Origin: Aurifilum marmelostoma
Lineage: Eukaryota > Ascomycota > Sordariomycetes > Diaporthales > Cryphonectriaceae
Length of the DNA stretch: 64,000 nt
Direction: 5' to 3'
Assembly (NCBI GenBank): GCA_027559495.1
Contig: JAMXSV010000028.1
Span: 1,116,001-1,180,000, forward strand
The notes beneath the pieces are model-generated. The model was not told the DNA's origin and searched no databases. It worked only from the letters and a program-made list of their open reading frames with translations. A program made the translations under genes and the position numbers. Shown in pieces: positions 36,833 to 47,760 of the stretch; position 1 is the stretch's first letter; the number at the start of each line of letters is the position of its first letter.

Positions 36833-39800
36833 TCAAAAACCGTTCCAGCCGAGTGTTTTTGGCTCCACCCATGCGTCGTGAGCTCGACTGACCAGCCATT
36901 GACTGACGTAATCAGCCTCCTCCGGCTCATCTTCAATTTCCTCTCTACCCATATGAGCGCCTTCGTTCTCGGAATCCCGGCCGACGACGGCTTCTCTCTT
37001 ACTTCCGGGCCCCTTCCACGTGTATCTGTCTTTCTGGTACTGCTCGCCGATACGCCTTGCGACATCATTAGCCTCATGCAGGCTCACGAGGCGTCGTTTG
37101 CCAGGAGACCTTTCCAGGCGATACGAGTTGACGAGCTCGTAGATTTGTTGGGTCTTCCGCAAATCGTTATCTTCGGAGAGTACTAGGGTTTTTTCCTTGT
37201 CCTCGACCAGATCCTCGATCCAGTTCCTCCTCTCGTACCAGTGGCCTCGGTAATGCGCTTGTCGCGAAGCACGGTGTTGCACGCAGGTTTGGATGTACAT
37301 GTCATGAGCGCACTCAAGAGGCGTGCGTCCGACGGAGTTCTCACGCTGTAGAAGTTCAGGCTTGGCATCGAGCACAACTCTGATGAGATCCAGATCCACA
37401 CGATTGCTGATGAGGGTGTGCAGGGGCGTGTTGCCGCTCGCGTCCAGGATGTCGAGCTCTTCCCCGTTGGAGTGCTCCAGGAGCGCCCGGAGCTCCTCCT
37501 TCACGTCCCTTACTTCGTCACGTCTAGTGAATGGTTGATGCCAGCCGACATGTTTAGCCACCCAGCGGTACAGGGGTGTGCGTCCATCGCTGGTTTGAAT
37601 CCCGCTGCGCGAGAGCAGCATGTGGCGCCGCAGTTCGGGGTCGAGAAGTTCTAGGAAGGCACGCAGCTGCTTTGCCTTTGGCTGATTCTCAACCGCTAGA
37701 TGGATAATGTTGTTCCAGCCTTTGTCCTGGGCAGATTGGTCGGCTCCATTGGCGATCAGGACCTTGATGAGATCCAGCTTCCCCAGCCAGCAGGCCACCG
37801 CCAGAGGCGTCTTCCCCTCAACATTCTTTGCCTCCAGGAGTTCAGGACGGGCCTTGATCAAATAGTTGACTACCCCCCTCTGCCTGCTTCTGGTCTGGAT
37901 TCATGATGGCCGCATGGATGACGAGGTGATCTTTATCATGGTCAGAAACAATGTCATGCAGATGAGGGATGCCGATTTACGGCGGAAACTCACTCTGAGA
38001 TCCGAGCCATTTGGTCACGGCCCCATCAAGACCGCCTTTGGACTTGTTGAGATGATCTATTCTGACGTCTCCTCTTGCAGCCTTCGACTTGCCAAATTCG
38101 ACATAGCATCTATGAGGCGAATCACTGAGGAAAAACTCGACACTGTCCAGGTTGCCTCGTTGAGCAGCATGTAGGAGTGGCGAGATATCTATATCTTTTC
38201 TCCGGGCTATCACAGGGCGACCTGCCGCTGCCCAATTTTCCCTGTTCGGTCATGTCAGCATTTTGTAGCTCAGTATAAGAAAGGGATCCTTATATACCTC
38301 TTTTCCCCGTACACAGTGAGACCTTGGTAGTAGCGAGGCGTCTCTTGAAGCTCGATGCCAGCCTTTTCCACGAGTTGCTCAAGTGGCAACCCAGCCCCGG
38401 TCCACCTGATCATATCCTTCAAGATCTCAGTATGACCACGCTCGATAGCATGCAAGAACGCCCACTGAGGAAATGCGACGGCCAGGTCATTTTCATCATT
38501 ATCACTCTTCTGTTGGTCTGCAAAGGAGGCTACTAGGTGGTAGTAGTACTCGACTCCGCTGCGGTTGTTGATCTCGATCAAATGCTTGAGGATCGGCACT
38601 TTATTAAATGAGTGCCACTCAATACCGTTGCCTTCGCGGTAGGGCACCGTGACATCCCACGATAGCATATTCAGAGGAGTTACAGAGCTCTGGACCTGCA
38701 TGGAGACCTGGCCAATATTCTCGACGGTGAATCGGTCGTCAACGATGTCGTGGCAGATCTGAGGTACGTTGTTATCTGATGAATCATCGTCGTCGTCTGA
38801 ATCGCCGTCTTCGCTGGTGGGCAGGCGGTACCGAGATGTGGGTTTCTCCCTCGGCACATACTGTGCTTGGGCGATTCTCAAGATGGCCGTTGCCACGTCT
38901 CGATGTCCCCGGAAGTATGCCAGTGAGAAGGGATTCCCCGTCGAGTGTTGCACGGCGATCTGTAACGCGGGTTCGTTGTTTTCAGGGTCCCAAGAAGCCA
39001 GTGTGAGGGCTTTGATCTTGTCCAGGTCGCCAGCCCATGCAGCTTCGAACCTGTCTTAGGGTCAGCTCTGTTATCTGGAATTGGTTTCGAACCAAGACCG
39101 ACCGTGGTCGGAGTGTCGAGCCCAGACCGGAGAAAGCAAACACTCACAGTTCAATATACTTCGCTTTCCTCTTCTCTGTTACATCACTGACACCGTTGAA
39201 GTGAAAGTCGACCTTGAACTCAGACGACTCCGGAATTGGCGACCGGAGGGGACGCCGATGGTCATTGTCAAAATGAAGCTCGGGATGAAGCTCCTGAAAT
39301 GTCTTGCCGCCTTTGGCAACAACCTCTGATTCGATCCGCTCAAACAAGGACAACGCCTCATCGATTGCAGCTCGCTTCCGCTGTGCATTATCCGTTCCTG
39401 CGACACGCGCCTTCTCCTCCTCATACTTCTTGATATTGTGCTCGTTAAAACACTTGGCAGCATCTGCAGCGTTCATCGTCACAGTGTATTGCCAAGTGCC
39501 TTTTCGGACAATACTCGACACCTTGTCCATCCCATGAGTTAGCTTAGGAGGGGCTGGGCTTGGATATTTCCAACCTCGCAGTCGTTCAAGTCCACGGCGG
39601 ACGATATCAAGGACTGTCTTGGCCCCGCTGAAGCGCCGATTGTGTCTCAGCGATCTTCTTGTATCAAGTGGCATGGTATTCACATCGGCACCGCGCTCAA
39701 TCAGCTCCAGCGCAATCGATGGATCCGAAGAACCTAGTGCCAAGATAATTGGCTGCTCAAACGTGGTGTTGAACAGGTTCAGGTTTGCTTCATATCCTTG

Positions 39801-42417
39801 GCGCAGTCGTTCTTCTAGACCATTTTGTTTTGCGGACTTTAACCAGGCCTCGAAGTCAACTTGTGGCAACGCCCCAGCATTGAGGAGCTGAGACGTCATC
39901 TTCGCATTGGCGTAGTGAATAGCCTTTTGCAGTGGCCATATCGTCGTATCGAATGAAGACATTGCAAGATGATTGATGCTTTTCTTGACTCCAATCTGGT
40001 CGACGTGGATCAATTGCTCCATGAGCTCTGTCGCATTATCCATGGCCAGGTGGTGGAAAACAGTCATCCCCTGGACATCAGCTTGCGCACATGTGGATCC
40101 AAGACTGAGGACAGTCTGAATCATTGACTTGGTCTTGTCCAGGGGAAGCATCGCAGACAGGACGAGGTTCAACACAACTGCTGTCGTAGTTGTTCCATGG
40201 CTCGAGACCTTGATAGGAAGCAGGATGTCCGCTCCGTACTCCTGTTGAGCATTCATTAATTAGTGGAGAACGTAGCCTTTTCAGGAGCGAAGCTTACAGA
40301 GCAAAGTAGTCTGACTATATCTTCATGTCCGCAGAGGATAGCAAGGTGCACTTCTGAGCACGGAGCATCCCAGGCAGGGACATTCACGTCATAGAAATCC
40401 GGTTCGTCCTCATCTTCTTCCGGTACTGCGTCATCGTGGACGTGAGGATCCCCTCGGATTCTCACATTCACGAAGGAGCCAGTCGCAGCACTCTGCTCAT
40501 CGGTGGAGTCTGATTCGTCGACCATGTCGACATCGGAGTCTGATGATGCCTCCGAGCCCTCCCCCTCTGCAGCCGATACGTCTGGATTTTGTGCTTCGGG
40601 GTTCAGCTTTCGCGCCTCTTTCTCTTCCTCCGCGGCTTCGTTCGCGGCACTCTTGTCCATCAGGATCTTGACAATCTCAATATTGCCCTCTCTGCAGCGA
40701 GGTGAAGGGCCGTCCTTCCGTCGGACAGGCGGGCAACCAGTCTCGCGCCATGGTCGACAAGGGCCTTGACAATCTCGGGTGTGGAGCTCATGGCTGCCAG
40801 ATGAAGAGGCGTCCGGCCTGTATAGTCACGGGTGTTCGGGTCAGCGCCGTCCTGGGAGAGCCAGCTCTGGACATGATGCAGCTCGCCGTCGACGATGTCC
40901 TGGCAGAGGCGGGCAGTATTGCCGACGTATGCCATCTCAGTCCAGTCGTCATCGGTCAGAGGATTGAAAGATCCGATCTGCTGCCTGCCCGGGTCATCTT
41001 TGAGGAAAGACAGGTTGCCGGAGACGTATGTCTTGCTCTCCTGATCTTGTACCTGTTTCTCCTCCTCCGTCTCCGCTTGCGGGCAGAATCCACAGCAATC
41101 ATTCTTGACGTCTTCAAAGCGTCCAAAGAAGGCAGGGTGACGATGCAGGTAGACCGCTCGGTCCTTGGGCTGGTTCCACTCGGCGTTGAGTAGCAAATCT
41201 TTGGTGTAGAGGAGCTTCTCGATCTTCTTGGCATGATATCTGGGTCCGTAAGGGACAGAGAAAGTGTGATAGCTTGCAACTTCTTCCTCATCAACCCACT
41301 CTGCGATCTCGTCTTCATGGTCATCCTTTATGTTGTCAGGTAGACTGAAGCGAGGGCGATGGAGGGAAGGCCGGCCGCGTTCTGCGCGGCGCCTGCTGAG
41401 ATACTCGTCTCTGGTGGAGGTTGTTGGCAGACGCTCCAGGACGAGGAGTCTGGCGAGGCCAAGAGTCCGCCGGAAGCTCCTCTCGAAGATGGTTGGATCG
41501 ATGCGCGACCGCTCCAGATCTGGCCAGTACACCTCGAAGCCTCGGTGGCTGTATTTGCTAAGGCGATTCTCGTAGGATGGGCTGCGTCGGGAGAGGTCGA
41601 TGTGATTGACCTGGGTAATGTATGACTGCAGCGCTCGCGGAGTGCATAAGACCTGACTGCCGTCGTAAGCCGCTCCCGAACAGTCGATATCGAAGCCGGT
41701 GAGTATTTCCGAGATGCTCTTGTAGATGCGCAGGACAATCTGCACATGTCGCGTCGGGTATTTGCTGCAGATCGTGATGGCGTGCTTCGTGCGCACAGTT
41801 GTCGTCTCTGTGAGGATAGAATCGCGGACGGACCTCTCGATCTCGTGGATCTTTTCAATAGCCTCTTCCTCGGTCAGGCCGTACAGAAATAGGTCGACAT
41901 CGCTCGCGGGACAGAACTTTTCGTGGTAAAACTCGCGCAGGGTTCTCTTGGAAGCGTTGTACTCGTCCGGAACAGGAACCAAGCAGCTGACGACACTCGA
42001 GCCAGCAGCAACGACGTTATCCCAGTTCAGATCGACAAGTGAAGATTCAGAAAAGACATTGAAGTTGTGCTGGAATTCTTTGAGCGACTTGACCACGGCA
42101 GGCGATCCACTGGGCCTTCTCTTGTCCTCTGGCAGCGTCATGATGTACCTGTCCTTCTCCTCCGGCTTCTCAGCGGCGATATCCCGAGCTCGCACGTCGA
42201 TATGCCCACCAACTCTCGCAAATATAGGGACAGTGTTGAGGCAGGCGTCCCTGAGAGCCCCGTTATCGCCGTCTTGGGCGTAGAGCTGGCGCAGCTTGGC
42301 TTCATACTCGCGAAACGGCCGGAGCAACTCGGCCACGGGCACATGAGGATTTTCGGCAATGTACTTCAGCAGCTTCTGATGAGCGACTGGCGTTACAGGA
42401 AGATCAAGGCGAGACAT
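36833..42417 (-). CDS. Large nucleotidyltransferase-like plus ankyrin-repeat protein, with two frameshifts
   Basis: Five exons: 42417-40298, 40241-39148, 39050-38298, 38241-37994 and 37930-36833; about 1770 residues after two single-base corrections. The N-terminal ~400 residues carry a nucleotidyltransferase-like pattern: AAGSSVVSCLVP, then ASDVDLFLYGLTEEEA (the D-x-D), then TGFDIDCSGAAYDGSQV, and the conserved RRSPSYENRLSKYSHRGFEV. Next come an acidic linker and many ankyrin units (DYTGRTPLHLAAMSS, DGRTALHLAAE, EVHLAILCGHEDIVRLL, GKTPLAVACWLGKLDLI, ASGNTPLHTLISN), with a charged C-terminus. Frame breaks are at a CCC (40686-40688; one base missing) and a C6 (37873-37878; one base extra). In both cases the repaired frame gives an ankyrin unit of normal length. 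The start is taken at MSRLDLPVTP (42417); an upstream in-frame ATG at 42534 looks like leader sequence. The function is unknown; ankyrins imply protein binding. Confidence 0.87.
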
Positions 42418-43746
42418 GACTTGAGCTGAAAGCCAAAGGCCGAGACTTTGACAAGAAGCTGCGTGGAAGTTGACTGCTGAAATCTTAGTGTACACTGTAA
42501 TCAGAGAATAGAACAAGGTGGATGGAAGAGACAAGCCTACTTCGTTAACCAGGAATCACGAGAGGGAAGACGATATATATATATGTGGATATATAAATGA
42601 GTATTCTTCGGTCTTGTGCACCTTGGTGTGACCGTCACATCATTCGCCGACCGCTTCTGAACCGAGCACCAGAGTGACCAAACACGTCAGAGCGCGTTCT
42701 GGCGCCTGACTGGGGGATTCGTTGCCTAGCGATGACATCGCGAAAACTCGTGATTAGCGGGGACGCGAGAAGAGCTGCCTGGACGCGATATCGAAAGTAC
42801 TATGTGGGTGTCAGCATTAACGATCATCCAATACAAGGATTGGTAGGGGCGCTGCTGCCTCATCATCGCAGCCGGAGGAGATGAGTAAAGGAAAGTGGCC
42901 CGTGCGCTCTACCAATCTCACCTGCTGCAATATACTGTGCCATACATCGATTGGAATTGGTGACATCTCACCTTTGTAAGATCTCCTGCGGCGTCTCACC
43001 CCCAGTCTCATAGCCTATCAAGCCACCCGTCTGCGTTGTCGACCTCAAATCGTGGAGGGTGCGCACGCTAGGCATCTATACGCTAAATCCTATAACAAAA
43101 TGTCCACCACCACTCAAGTAAGAATCGCCTAGACTATCGTTGGCAGGTGGAAAGTCCTTGTAGGAAGTACATCTACCCAATCGAGCTCGTAAACTGAACA
43201 CGTAGCCTCTGCGCTCCTGCCCAGGGGGAACTCTATGATCGAGGTCATGAAATCTTCATGTCATGCTCAGAGGTTTCTGACCATCTTGTGGGTTCTCTGC
43301 TGCATACTAAAGTATCGATGATTGACATCCCCGTACTCGGATTGAGGAACGAGAGTAGGTTTGCCTGCTTGGGGCAGAGCCTTGACGACAGACAGACGAC
43401 GGATGTACCTGATAAAATCACTCAGGGCGCGTGACTTCCGGGCTGCTCGGTGCCGCTAGACAAGGTGACAAGGCCTTGTGTGTTCATTCCACGCCGTCTG
43501 CTTCCAATATCGTACATGAGCCAGACCTATTCTTCTGCATTGTGCGCGCACAAATCAAAATAACCTTGCCTCCATGAGCCGAGTGCTAAAAAGAGACTCA
43601 AAAACATCGCACATCCTTCGCTGGATCCTCAGACGTCTAAAACAGCCGCGGTCGATTACCACGTGCTACTCGCTATAGCCGGATCTTTCCATTGTAATGA
43701 ATATAACGCCAAACTCCATGATGTTTCTCGATGCTCGCGCTCCGAT
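42418..43746. other. Intergenic region upstream of the ankyrin gene
   Basis: 1.3 kb without supportable coding sequence. A short (AT)n at about 42573-42584 and a TATATAAA-like stretch at 42589-42597 lie 155-180 bp upstream of the ankyrin start and may serve as its core promoter. The rest includes the 3' region of the V-ATPase f gene. Confidence 0.5.
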
Positions 43747-44157
43747 CTACAGAGCGATCGCTCCACGTCGGCTCTCTCGCATGTGCAGGAGGCCTTGCAG
43801 GCCGCAGAATACCAGGAAACCCTGACAGAAAGTGCCATTCGTAAGTATACGCGAGGGAATGTGACATCGCCGGGAATAGTCGCAACTCACAATATACACG
43901 AAGACGGCAACGAAGACGGTGTTGGCCACGGCGGGCCCATCCTCAGGCTGCTCAATTCCGCCAACGAACTCTTCGTGGTTGTTCTTGAAGGCGGCGCCTA
44001 GAATCGAGAGGATGATGATGGCGAAGACCGAGATAACAAAGCTGCACGCAGTTCCCGTCAGACCGAGTCGACCAGCAATCCTACAGCCGCTGCTGCTGTC
44101 GTCTCTCGCCTTGACTTACCAAGACCATGCCTGCACAGCGCTCACGATGGGCTTCAT
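43747..44157 (-). CDS. V-ATPase Vo subunit f (RNASEK/YPR170W-B-like), small membrane protein
   Basis: Three exons: 44157-44120, 44041-43891 and 43821-43747; 87 residues, close to the yeast protein. Subunit f is a small two-helix component of the Vo proton channel; its animal relative is RNASEK. The protein reads MKPIVSAVQAWSC, then FVISVFAIIILSILGAAFK (helix 1), NNHEEFVGGIEQPEDGPAVA (the conserved loop), then VFVAVFVYIGFLVFCGLQ (helix 2) and RESRRGAIAL. The motif order, with NHxxFVG and PEDGPAVA between two helices and FxVFCG(F/L)Q in the second, is that of the yeast subunit. Introns are 78 and 69 nt, and the first splits a Cys codon. Such a gene is easily missed because no exon exceeds 50 codons. 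Head-to-head with a DUF202 gene. Confidence 0.88.
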
Positions 44158-44729
44158 GATGGGCAGTCGTGGGGTCCGTGGAGGATTTCAAGAGGCTCGT
44201 AAAGGTGGTAGTCGCTAGAGAGCTGCTTCGGGCTGTCTAGGAGGGCTTGTTGGTTGTTCTCGATAGCTTGACGTCGTCAGCTTGCGGGTCGGCCGTCATG
44301 GCGGCCAAAGCTCGGCTTAGTCATCACGGACAACAACAACCCTAAAGACAGTCAACCCCCCTGTGGTCTTAGCGCTGCCGTTCGCAGGCCAGCCTCTGTA
44401 CTGCGGGACATTCGAGGGTTCGGCTTCCTCCATCAAGTGATAACACCACCTGCTACTATGCTCAGTCTCCACCTAACACCCTCGACTCGACCTCATCTCC
44501 AAGCTCATCAGTTGTCTCTCCAGAAGAGCATACCTGCTCTGGCACATCCACGCTCTTCGTTCCTCTTAAGGACCGAGGCGAGACTCACCTGACCACCCAA
44601 ATTGTTAGGACCCGGAGCTCTCACGTCCCACGGAGCAGCCCCCTGCGCACGCAAGTTCCCGGCCGCGACACGGCGCACTGCATTCGTCCGAGACTCGCCG
44701 GCTTCGTGCTTCCCAAGACACCATTCAAA
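44158..44729. promoter_or_regulatory. Shared upstream region of V-ATPase f and DUF202 genes
   Basis: 572 bp between two divergent start codons, with no convincing coding sequence of its own. Confidence 0.45.
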
Positions 44730-45663
44730 ATGTTTGAGGTTTGTGTCTCATATGCATGGGCCTTTCTTGATCCTATCCCAACAGGAGTACCGGTACAACG
44801 CCATGAGCTGACGTGTCCGGGGACAACAGGCCTTGCAACCGCATCCGGAGGACCACCTCCATTTGAGGCTGCACCGTGCTCGTTCGGTCGTCCTCACGGC
44901 ACAAGAGTGAGTGTTACACGTTTTGCAGCTCCCATACCGCGAGACCTCGGTTGGCCTTCGGGGATCGCGGAGCCCGTCGCTTGCCAGCCGAGGAGTCGAG
45001 ATCCGACAGGTCAACTGCACCAATGCACACTTGTGCCGTCCTACACGCCCCCCTTCTCTGCCGTCCGATGATCCTATCCTTGCTGGTCACATCTGCTACG
45101 GACCAGAACCATCAGACGTCTAGCCCCCTACTGCCTCAGTGAGGCAAGATTGGCAATCACCTGCTTCTACCGTTTGTCCTTGTGCGGGATACTGCGCCGC
45201 GCTTCGTTGTTGGCTTACGCCAAGCGTTTCACATGATAGGCTCACCGAGATTCGCGCCGCCCAGCGGACCTTTGAGGGTGCATATATGCGGACAGCACTG
45301 TCGCAGTTCTCATTCGCGCTCATCATCCTCAAGATCTTCACCAGCGAGTTCTATGCGATAGGGGCGCTGTTCGCCGCCTATGGGGCAGCCATCTTACTTG
45401 TGGCCATCTTTCGGCGGTACGAGGGCAACAGGCAGTTCTTTGACCAGGAAGAGTCGGACTCGGAAACGGACGATGACGACGACGACGGTGAGGGGCTCGA
45501 CGGACAGGGTGGTGATGCCGCCGCCGCCGCCAGGGGGCGCCGCCGGGTGCAGACGATCAGGAAGAGGTTCCGGACCAGCGGAAATAGTGTCACCCTCCTG
45601 ACAGTCTTGAGTTTGGGGGCTTATATCACACTCATGGTGCTGATGCTGCGTCTCAGCGCATAA
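44730..45663 (+). CDS. DUF202-type small membrane protein
   Basis: The certain part is the exon 45240-45663: TEIRAAQRTFEGAYMRTAL, two membrane helices (FSFALIILKIF, then YAIGALFAAYGAAILLVAIF), an acidic loop (SDSETDDDDDDGEG), a basic stretch (RGRRRVQTIRKRFR) and a third helix (LLTVLSLGAYITLMVLML). This matches DUF202 proteins (the YidH/Vtc1-tail type fold), small multi-pass proteins of unclear function. There is no in-frame ATG before the conserved N-terminal block, so the start must be spliced. My best model uses two micro-exons, 44730-44738 and 44785-44792, and a 447-nt intron, giving MFEEYRLTEIRAAQ and 146 residues in frame throughout. That N-terminus is tentative; the coding exon is not. 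Confidence 0.72.
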
Positions 45664-47760
45664 GGATAGTATTCCCTGTCTTAATTAGGACGCACCTTGT
45701 GGGCTATTGTTCTCCGCGCCACGTCTCTGAATGCTCCGATGCCATGTGTCGTGTCACCCACACCGTGGGCCAGGGTCAGATCCGAGGGCGTCCAGATTGG
45801 TCATGTGGATGCCAGGAACATGCAGCTGATCTGCCTGGGCCACTAAATCTCGTGGAGTATATGGATGCGTGTGCCTGCACCACCGGGAATACACGATGGG
45901 GGAAGTTAGTGTGTGGGTGTGCTGAAGCGGCCATTCGGATGTAAATGCGGGGCATGTGTATCCAGGGCGCAAATCATGCGACTTGACACAGCGGCCGCTG
46001 TGTGTGTTTGTGGTGGCCCCCCCCTCTCCTCTCCCCCCCTTTTCCCCTCAGGACGGCTGGCCAGATCGGGCTGCATGAGTATTCTCAGCAAAGATGCCCT
46101 TGCTTTTTTTGTGCGGTGACTCGCGCTCCATCCCCAATACTGTCCTGTCTGTAACCATGGGCTGTTCCAGAAACTCACTGGGATCCAAAAGGAAGCACCC
46201 GATGCTAGCAGCTGGTACGCAACAAGCCAGCCGCTCGAAACTGATGTGACACTAGACATGCGAGCACCCGCGCCCTAAAAGACACAAAGAACTCGTGCTG
46301 GGGCCATGACCTTGGCCCATTATAAGCACACAAACTCCTCTCTAAACACCGAGGAAAAGATTGAATTGTTGACCACTCTTGAATTCGGCAGCCTGCTTTT
46401 CACTATACCCACTTTTCTCTTTCCCTTTCTTTTCTCTATTTTTTTTTCTTCTTTTCAATTTCTTTTTTTCTCTTTTCTCCTTTCGCTCACAATTATATAT
46501 ATATGAGAATTGGTCACGCCGCTCGAGACCACGAACCGCCCAGATGCAGACACACACACGAACGAACCACAACACACTATGTTATAGAAAAATTCCCAAG
46601 GCATGACTGAAAACCAGGGCAAAACACACAGAAACGCACACATCTCGTCAGCCTCCACACAGTATCCCAAGCTCATCTCCTCATTCATGATTTCATACCA
46701 TTCAAAGCTCCAGAATCCTCGCGCCCCCGTAATAAGACAAGAAACTACGAGAGGGAAAGAGAAAAATAACCTCAGGCTTGGAAACAAAAATATGGCAGAC
46801 TCCCATGCCAAATTTGGGGCCCTGTTTCTACCAGGTACACACTGTAATTAGGCCTTGCGGATGACCCATCGCCGCCGAGTCCCGGAGGCACGATCCCCGT
46901 GTTGATCCAAGCGCTGCTTGCCGAGGATTAACCTCTTCTTGACTCCATCCAGTTCGCACCTGCCACACTCACTCTCACAAGTCTCGCCTTCCATGCCTCA
47001 CTCACTCCTTCCCTCTCTATATGTTTGTGACACCTTTAGGCGGCAGGTGTTGTGGCCCTTCCCAGAGGTCCTTCCTTTTTATATCGCGCAGACTCTGCTT
47101 CGAGGGGCTCCTGTCTTATCTTGTCTTCTGTTCCCGCAGGCTTTATCAGTCGTGAAGGTTTCCACGACAAACTTTTGTCTCTTCGCAGAAATTCAACCCT
47201 GCTCCTCAACCCCACGATGATTGAGGAGCCCCCTGGCAATTTTCTGTTCATTTGAAGCATGCCCCCTTTCAAAGGACGTGGGGAAGCCCACCGGTGTCAT
47301 CAGACTCGTCGACCAACCCTGTATGCATGCACAAGCACACTGATCGCATCGTTTCGCTTCTGGCCCTTTGACATGGTCTAGTGGTCTATTTCGATGGCGT
47401 GAGGTTCTGTTGTTCTAGAGTTGAGCGCTTCGGCAGTCTCTTCCGTCGAAAAGCAGTGGCAAGTGCCCAGTGGATGATGGCAATTCTGATGGAGCGAACA
47501 TGTGCCAAAAGGAGAACGATAGAGGCAACGGAGCGGGGCATGGCGTTTCTTGGGGTCAACTCTTTCCATCACAGAATGGCTGGCGGCGGCTGTCGGCGTC
47601 TCGATCTGTCTACAGAATCCGTCGCCCAGTGGATTTCCAGTGCCTCCTCGGTGTCCGCTTTGCTTGCTGCAGCTCCTCCTCAGTCGAGGCTGTCCCCCCT
47701 TCTTTCACCCGCCCTTTCCCCTGGCGGCACATATCGGAGATCTTTGGTGGTTTGCAGGCC
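45664..47760. other. Intergenic, convergent 3' regions
   Basis: 2.1 kb between the DUF202 and Zn2Cys6 stop codons. No ORF has family-like sequence. A long pyrimidine-rich tract (46405-46495) is followed by a short (AT)n. Confidence 0.5.

Noticed and set aside
42417..42534. Upstream start for the ankyrin gene
   Set aside because: The extra 39 residues (MSLPSTLFYSLITVY...) look like translated leader; the Met at 42417 begins the family-like sequence.
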